A DNA stretch of 64,000 bases, taken from positions 744,001-808,000 of the forward strand of contig MU385857.1 in NCBI GenBank assembly GCA_022497145.1. The letters are read 5' to 3'. This document shows, in pieces, positions 58,293-64,000 of the stretch. Position numbers and translations under genes: made by a program. Source of the DNA: Rostrohypoxylon terebratum. Lineage: Eukaryota > Ascomycota > Sordariomycetes > Xylariales > Hypoxylaceae. The notes beneath the pieces were generated by a model. The model saw only the letters and a list, made by a program, of their open reading frames with translations. It did not search any database and was not told the DNA's origin. Numbering within the stretch: position 1 is the first letter of the stretch; every line of letters starts with the position of its first letter.

Positions 58293-58600
58293 ATGTTGCG
58301 TCTTTTTGATTATCGAACCGGCATATTTGGAGGTGTCACATGGCCTTAAACGTCACCGGCCTTCATGATCTGCATATGACCTAATATTCTCATCAATGTT
58401 ACATGCAAGATCTGAATGCTGGGTTTCGGACTACAGAGTTGGTCTCTGGCTGACTTTGAGGGTCCCGCCAATCAACAATTATACCATAGCTAGTTTTCTA
58501 GTCGTAGCACACAAGAAAGGCCATTCACCATTAAAAAGTCATATTTTATATTCGTAAAGTGCAATTGCTTGTGTATTATTTACCAGGTACCAGGAACTAA

Positions 58601-58620
58601 ATACCTAGGACCTAGGTCCT
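58601..58620. repeat. CCTAGG cluster
   Basis: ATACCTAGGACCTAGGTCCT; two overlapping CCTAGG palindromes. Confidence 0.75.
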
Positions 58621-58798
58621 AATGAATGCATAGGTATGCTGTACCTACCTAGCAAGTGGCTTAATCAACCCGAGCTACATTAGTTTCCGAGACCATGCCA
58701 CCAAAACGCTAATTTGGTTTGGGATGGGTCACTAATGAAACTGGCACAGAACTGTGGGTTTCTGTCTTGCTACGTAGAGATTATCAGGGGGTAACGGT

Positions 58799-58834
58799 AA
58801 CCTAGGACCTAGGACCTAGGACCTAGGTCCTAGT
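58799..58834. repeat. Tandem (CCTAGGA)n, longest copy in the window
   Basis: Four CCTAGG cores in a row at a 7 nt period, closing with CCTAGGTCCTAG. It is the cleanest tandem of this word here. Confidence 0.9.
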
Positions 58835-60700
58835 ATGTACATACATCGCAGGCTTTTCTTCTTCTTTTAGCCTTGACCGCAACGTTTCCCCTCCTTGATA
58901 TATAACAGTAGGAAATACGTGGCATCCAGATGGTCAACTCTAATGACAACGTGAGTTTCTTTCCAATTCAAACCTCCAATTCCAGGATCTTTGATACCAG
59001 GTTACTATGTGCGCTCGACTGAGAACAAGTTTTCTTCGTTCCATTTGCGCATTGCTTGATGTAAACAAAGAGACCATGGCTACCTTAGCAACGTTAGCAA
59101 CCTCGGGTCATATGGATAATTCGGTAAGGTCAATAAGATGCAGGAGCATGCAAGAGTATGCAGAGTTCTGCAGATGTTCATGTACTGCGGCGAGTAATGT
59201 TGCAGTAGAGTACAGTAGCGAGGTCGAATTAGGAATGAAGCGAACAAAAATAGAGGAATCATCGGCGTTTCTGCGTCTAGCTGCGTCAAGGGAGTTTCCA
59301 AAAAGCGACAACGTCTTCACCGCCAGAGCGCAAAATCGCTTCTAACATGCCATTGGCGCAGCTTGTTTATATGTACATAGTAGTATGATAGCTTCATGAC
59401 GCTGGAACCCCACGACGTTCGTGTATGTAGTCAAGGAGTGTATTTCCAAAGACATCCTTAGACAAAAGTTTTTTTTTCATCCTTCCATTTCATTAATTTT
59501 GAGGCTGACATTAATTGACATTCCTCAACACCATAAACCCGCTATCTCTCACCACACCATCTCTGCCGCCACCCGCCACTTTCTGGACCTAAGCCTTGAG
59601 ATAGGTAGTACTACAACTTATTACCTGTCGGTAAACTCGCCATCCATCACAAGGAATTATCTCGATAATAGCTACCCTCTGGGGTCGGAAGTCATTACAC
59701 ATTGACCACCTCCATGATATCCTGGGGCTGTTGCATGGTAAGAGATCATCACCAAGCATCCTCCTACTTGGTCAACTACACGCATATATGCGTTTTGTCT
59801 TCTCTAGGGTCTGGGGTCTGACGGCATAATCTTGTAGCTTCTTCCTATGTTCTGTTCCTCCCGAGATACGGAATCCCCCTTTAGATTTCTTCTATAATTC
59901 CAATTTCAATTCCAATCTCAATTCCAACTTCGCCTATCTCGCCCACTACGGCGGCGACGGCCTGGAGTTTTCCGTTGCGCTCAGACTCTCACGCCATCCA
60001 ATACTTGGCCTAGATGCTCGATACCTAGTAGCCCCGGAGGTAATAGGTAATATTCGATACCTATCCCAAGTCAATTCTGGGTATTGAGTGTATTGAGTAG
60101 GTGTTGCTACTTTTTTATCTCATTTCATGGTAATTGCAAATCCCAATGTTTTGTTTTTGTATTTTTTTTGGTATAAAAAAATCGTTGGTTGCTATGCACC
60201 TTCTAGGCTGTACCTCATAACTTCTCGTATTGACATTTAGTCTTTCTTGTTCTAGCGCGACCGATTTGTCGGGCATCCGTCGACATTCCTTGCTCCTATT
60301 GGTCGAGCGCCCATTCCCCCTTCATCTTTCCCACCTTGTCCACCTTGCCCACCTTTCCCACGCAATCGCGACGGGCAGCAACAGCGCTGAGCCGGACGTT
60401 TAATTTAGTGGGCTTTTTGCATATCCCCCCCCCCTTAAGCCGACCTAACTTGGAAGCCACCCGACCCGACCCCTCTTAAAGCCCCCTATCAAAGGAAACT
60501 GTTGGATTGGACAAAGGCACCCCGGAAATCAATAGCGGGTAAAGAATAACAGCTATTCAGCACTAAGAACCTGTTAACTGGTACTTAGAGGAAGTGCCAC
60601 AAAGTACCACCACACACACCCATTACACACTCCTTGGGTGTGTACAAACAAAGGAGTGTCAGAAAAAAAAAAGAAAGGACGGAAAAAAAGGGAGCCCGCA

Positions 60701-63287
60701 ATGGCTTCTACGACTACTTCTTTTCATCCTCCGCCGAGACGCACATTGTCGAGGTCTCCTAGAAAATCGGGCATCGCTACAGCTTCTACGCCCAACTTGA
60801 ATAGTGTCTACACATCTCATTCCAGACTTATTCCGAGCACGAGCATTCTTGCGCGCAAAGCTTCTTTTGCTGCCCTAACCCCTGGCACTCTTGCTTCTAT
60901 TCCTGATGACAGCGAGAGTTACGCCATCTCCAGTGTTCTTTCTGACACATCGCGCAAAATGCCCCCAGTAACACCAGGTAAGGGCGTCGGGGCCGTCGAC
61001 GATTACACCTTGGGTGATATCGTCGATGTTCCCGGTAATATGACTGGTGTCGTCCGCTTTGTCGGTTCTGTTGCTGGAAGAAAAGGCATATTCGCTGGTG
61101 TGGAATTGCACCCTGATTATGCGGCGCGAGGCAAGAATAGTGGTGATGTTGATGGGTAAATATTTCCCAAATTTGCAATATTTTGATATTTTTTCATTCA
61201 TCCAACTGCATCTCGTTTGTTTTTTTATTTCGCTTATTTTCGCATGATTTCATCCTCTGTTTACTGACAAATGTTTTCGCAGCGTATCCTACTTCACAAC
61301 ATCCGCACCTGGCTCCGGTATATTTGTTCCAATTAGCAAACTCAACAGACGCGACGCGCCGCCTACGCCTTCTAGCTCCTATTCCATCACACCCTCGGGA
61401 TTGAAGGTCGCAAATCAGAATGCAACTAACTATACGCCCCCGACGCCGTCGCTCTCCACATTCAGCAAGTCCTTAGGACCTTCCAGAGCCCCTAGTCCGG
61501 CCACCAAGCGAACTAGAACGTCACTCCCACGGCCGGATTCACCCGTCCGTAAATTACAGCTAACGCCGGCGCCCCGGCAGTCAATGGCAACACCGGGTCC
61601 GAAGACCGGAATCCCCCCTCGTTATGGAACCCCTTCGGTTTCTCGATTTGCGTCGAGTGTACGAGGCACATCTGGAGATCCCAACAAAGCGTCGAGGTTG
61701 GAGAGAAAGCCAAGCATAGTGCCTAGGAGTGCATCCGCTTTAGGCCAAATCTCTAACTTCGACGAGGACGAAGCTAGACCTCTTGCATCGCGTACTAAGA
61801 CCAACGGAAATGGGAGCATCGGATCAGCCTCGTCTTTCTCATTCAAACGCCCCGCTTCTCGAGCGGCTCACGTGAACGACGAGGAAGTTGAGAGACTCAA
61901 AGCCCAGTTGGAAGACAGAGATCGTCAACTAAAGGATCAGGCGTCCACTTTAGCTGAGATGGAGAGCAGTCTTTCTGAGCTTACCATGCTGATAGACCAG
62001 TCAGATTCTGGAAGAATGCGGGCAGGTAGTCTGGACGATAAGGATTCCCCGCAACTTCGCGCGATGCTCAGGGAGAAGAACGAGAAGATTGCTATGCTCA
62101 CTTCGGAATTTGACGCCCATCGAGCAGATTTCCGCAGTACTATCGATACGCTAGAGATGGCTAGCACAGAAACCCAAAGGGTCTACGACGCTAAGATTCG
62201 TGAACTGGAGCAGGAACTCCGTGACGCACAGGAGCGACACGAGGACGTCGACAGCGTCGCGCGCCAACTGAAGCAGCTTGAAGAGTTGGTCCAGGAGCTT
62301 GAGGAAGGCTTGGAAGATTCTCGACGGGGCGAGGCGGAAGCCCGTGGTGAAGTAGAGTTCTTGCGAGGAGAAGTTGAGAGAACTAGATCAGAGCTTCGAA
62401 GAGAACGTGAGAAAGCAGCTGCAGCCTTAAATGGGGGTGGTCCGGGCGAGGACAAGTTGTCCTTGTCTAAAGAGCTAGAGCAGAAAGAGGACGAGATTAG
62501 AGGTCTCAAGGCTATCATTCACTCCCTTAGCCGGGACTCCGTTCCCGGTTCTGAAAATTCTCCAGACAAGACGCCCACCCGCAACGGCTCATTCGTTAAG
62601 TCTCGTCCGGATTCGATCGATAACCGTCTCGCGAAGGAGAAGTTGGAGCGAGAGGTCTCCGAATTACGCAATCTTGTTGACAACAAAAACCAGCGAGAGG
62701 AGGAACTCGAGCGCGAAATTGAAACTCTCCGGCGTAACAGCGCATCAACCAACCGCATTAGCTCCGCAACTATTGGCAGCGCTCACCGATCGTCGTACCG
62801 CGATTCTAAGGGAACCGTCATTCTTGCACGTGAGCCGCACTCGCCTGAGATTACTCACAAACGAAAGCCTACTCTAGAAACCATGCCCGAGAGTGACGCG
62901 TACTCATCAGTCACCGAAACTAGCACGCTCTGGTGCGAGATATGCGAGGCTAGCGGACACGATATTCTTACGTGCACTAACATGTTCGGACCTCAGAACG
63001 AACCAGGCAAAGTTGCCAACGGCGAGCATAAGACAGGCAAGGATGTCGTTAGAGAGAGCTTTAAGACCCTCTCGGTTCCTGGCGAAGAGGATGCACCTCG
63101 ACCTCTGTCTCCGATGAAGCCCAAGGTCGTCCCGGCGCCGCCTACAGTAAAGATTCTGCCTAACCCGCAGGACTCCGCACCGTTGGCCGGCAAGGATAGC
63201 GGAGTGGTAGACATCGAAAAGTGGTGTGCTCTGTGTGAGCGTGACGGACATGACAGCATTGATTGCCCCTTAGAAGATGCATTTTAA
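60701..63287 (+). CDS. clipA: CLIP-170 family microtubule plus-end protein
   Basis: Exons 60701-61155 and 61283-63287 give 819 residues. A basic Ser/Pro-rich N-terminus is followed by one CAP-Gly domain (about 102-172) with GVVRFVGSVAGRKGIFAGVE and the signature GKNSG, split by the intron within GVSYF. A Ser/Pro/Thr-rich linker, a long coiled coil (about 349-640) and two CCHC zinc knuckles follow: WCEICEASGHDILTC (702-716) and WCALCERDGHDSIDC (798-812). The chain ends EDAF, like the acidic-aromatic tails that bind CAP-Gly domains. This order is that of CLIP-170, S. pombe Tip1 and Aspergillus ClipA, which track growing microtubule ends and help polar growth. Animal CLIP-170 has two CAP-Gly domains; one is usual in fungi. 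The 127 nt intron has a GTAAAT donor. Confidence 0.94.
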
Positions 63288-64000
63288 TGGAATGTTACGG
63301 CCTCCGATACGACTCAACGACCAAAATACGCGAGGGAGCATTGCAAAAAAAGATACCCGGATGCTCTAGTATCCAACGGAATGGAAAATAAGTCCACCTT
63401 TTCACTTTACCTTGGTGCTCGCACCCATTTCTTCTGTCCGCTTCCAAGGTCGGGCCCTTTCATTTCTACGGGAAAATTTTACTACCATTAACGACTGTTT
63501 CGGAACGATGATACCACAAAGATTTCGCTTTTGCCGCCACTACCACTTGTTCTAATCCGACTACCCTAATGGATATCCTTCGCGTTTTTTGTTTTTGTTC
63601 AAGATGTATACCTTTGCACTGGGATGGGGTTGGGGTCGGGAAAAGCCTTGCAAGAAGCTGACGGCGCCAAAATGAAGCTACTGTCTGGAAGAACAGCATT
63701 TCACTTTCGACTAACCGGGTGGGCTGGCTCTGAATACCCCGACTACTTCTAGTTGAGTAAATGTATTATAATTCAACAAGACTCGATGTCTCTTCCACTT
63801 CTTGCTGCCCCTTCTTTGATGTTGATATTACTGGTGAACCCTTAACGTTCTTTAATATGCTACTATGTTTTTGTGAACTCGGGGGGTAGGATTGGATCTG
63901 GCTTTGCACCCGATCATGTACAGTACGAGGTAGGTACCAATCAATGACAGTGGTTCCTCGTACCACTGATGGGACATTGCTACGTTTGACTGCGTTGTAA
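63288..64000. other. Intergenic sequence at window end
   Basis: 713 nt; 3' untranslated sequence of the CLIP-170 homologue and spacer. No ORF is supported. Confidence 0.45.

Larger units (their letters stand above)
58293..60700. other. Intergenic region and leader of the CLIP-170 homologue
   Basis: About 2.4 kb with no gene. It holds two CCTAGG clusters (58601-58620 and 58799-58834), TTCCAATTTCAA-type repeats near 59900 and a C/T-rich stretch with CCCACCTT repeats at 60320-60360. ORF 59007-59345 is not supported. Confidence 0.5.

Overview
The window is nuclear DNA of a filamentous ascomycete (Pezizomycotina, most likely Sordariomycetes). Genes carry short introns, mostly 47-130 nt, with GTAAGT/GTATGT/GTGAGT donors, GCTAAC-type branch sites and YAG acceptors. 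The gene set is a fungal housekeeping one: eIF4A, Ydj1, Nop14, Trm82, Tvp38, Fcy1, Snt2 and a CLIP-170 homologue. I see no convincing tRNA, rRNA, intact transposon, CRISPR array, secondary-metabolite cluster or virus. All exon models were read by eye. Except for the incomplete dpp5 fragment, each spliced model sums to a whole number of codons.

Layout. 1-916 (+): 3' end of a secreted dipeptidyl-peptidase V. 1185-2401 (-): coiled-coil orphan. 3227-4641 (-): eIF4A. 5393-7071 (+): F-box/JmjC protein, divergent from eIF4A. 9132-11436 (+): CCCH/Smr protein. 12662-13882 (+): Tvp38. 14532-16239 (-): fungal orphan with three Cys-Pro motifs. 17110-18599 (+): proline iminopeptidase. 18850-20749 (-): BTB protein. 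21723-25268 (-): HELQ-like DNA helicase. A 6.2 kb gene-free stretch follows, ending in the C/T-rich leader of SNT2 at 31437-37009 (+). Then come 37586-38446 (+) cytosine deaminase, 38725-39723 (-) G-patch protein, 40301-41581 (-) Env7/STK16 kinase, 42301-44070 (+) Trm82 and 44601-46046 (-) Ydj1. After 4.5 kb without a firm gene there is a bZIP factor at 50502-51526 (+), then 54005-56782 (-) Nop14, 57248-58292 (+) a membrane/ARM-like protein and 60701-63287 (+) the CLIP-170 homologue.

The genes do not form a pathway; neighbours share only divergent promoters or convergent 3' spacers. Themes that recur are RNA and ribosome work (eIF4A, Nop14, Trm82, CCCH/Smr, G-patch), chromatin and DNA (Snt2, JmjC, HELQ) and trafficking or signalling (Tvp38, Env7, CLIP-170).

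Intergenic DNA is marked by many short clusters built from CCTAGG/TAGGTA words and by micro-tandem duplications of 4-10 nt units. The most interesting items are the orphan with heme-regulatory-like Cys-Pro motifs, the bZIP gene with two in-frame splice donors 24 nt apart inside its basic region, Snt2 with two GATA-like fingers that have unusually long loops, and the dispersed CCTAGG word.
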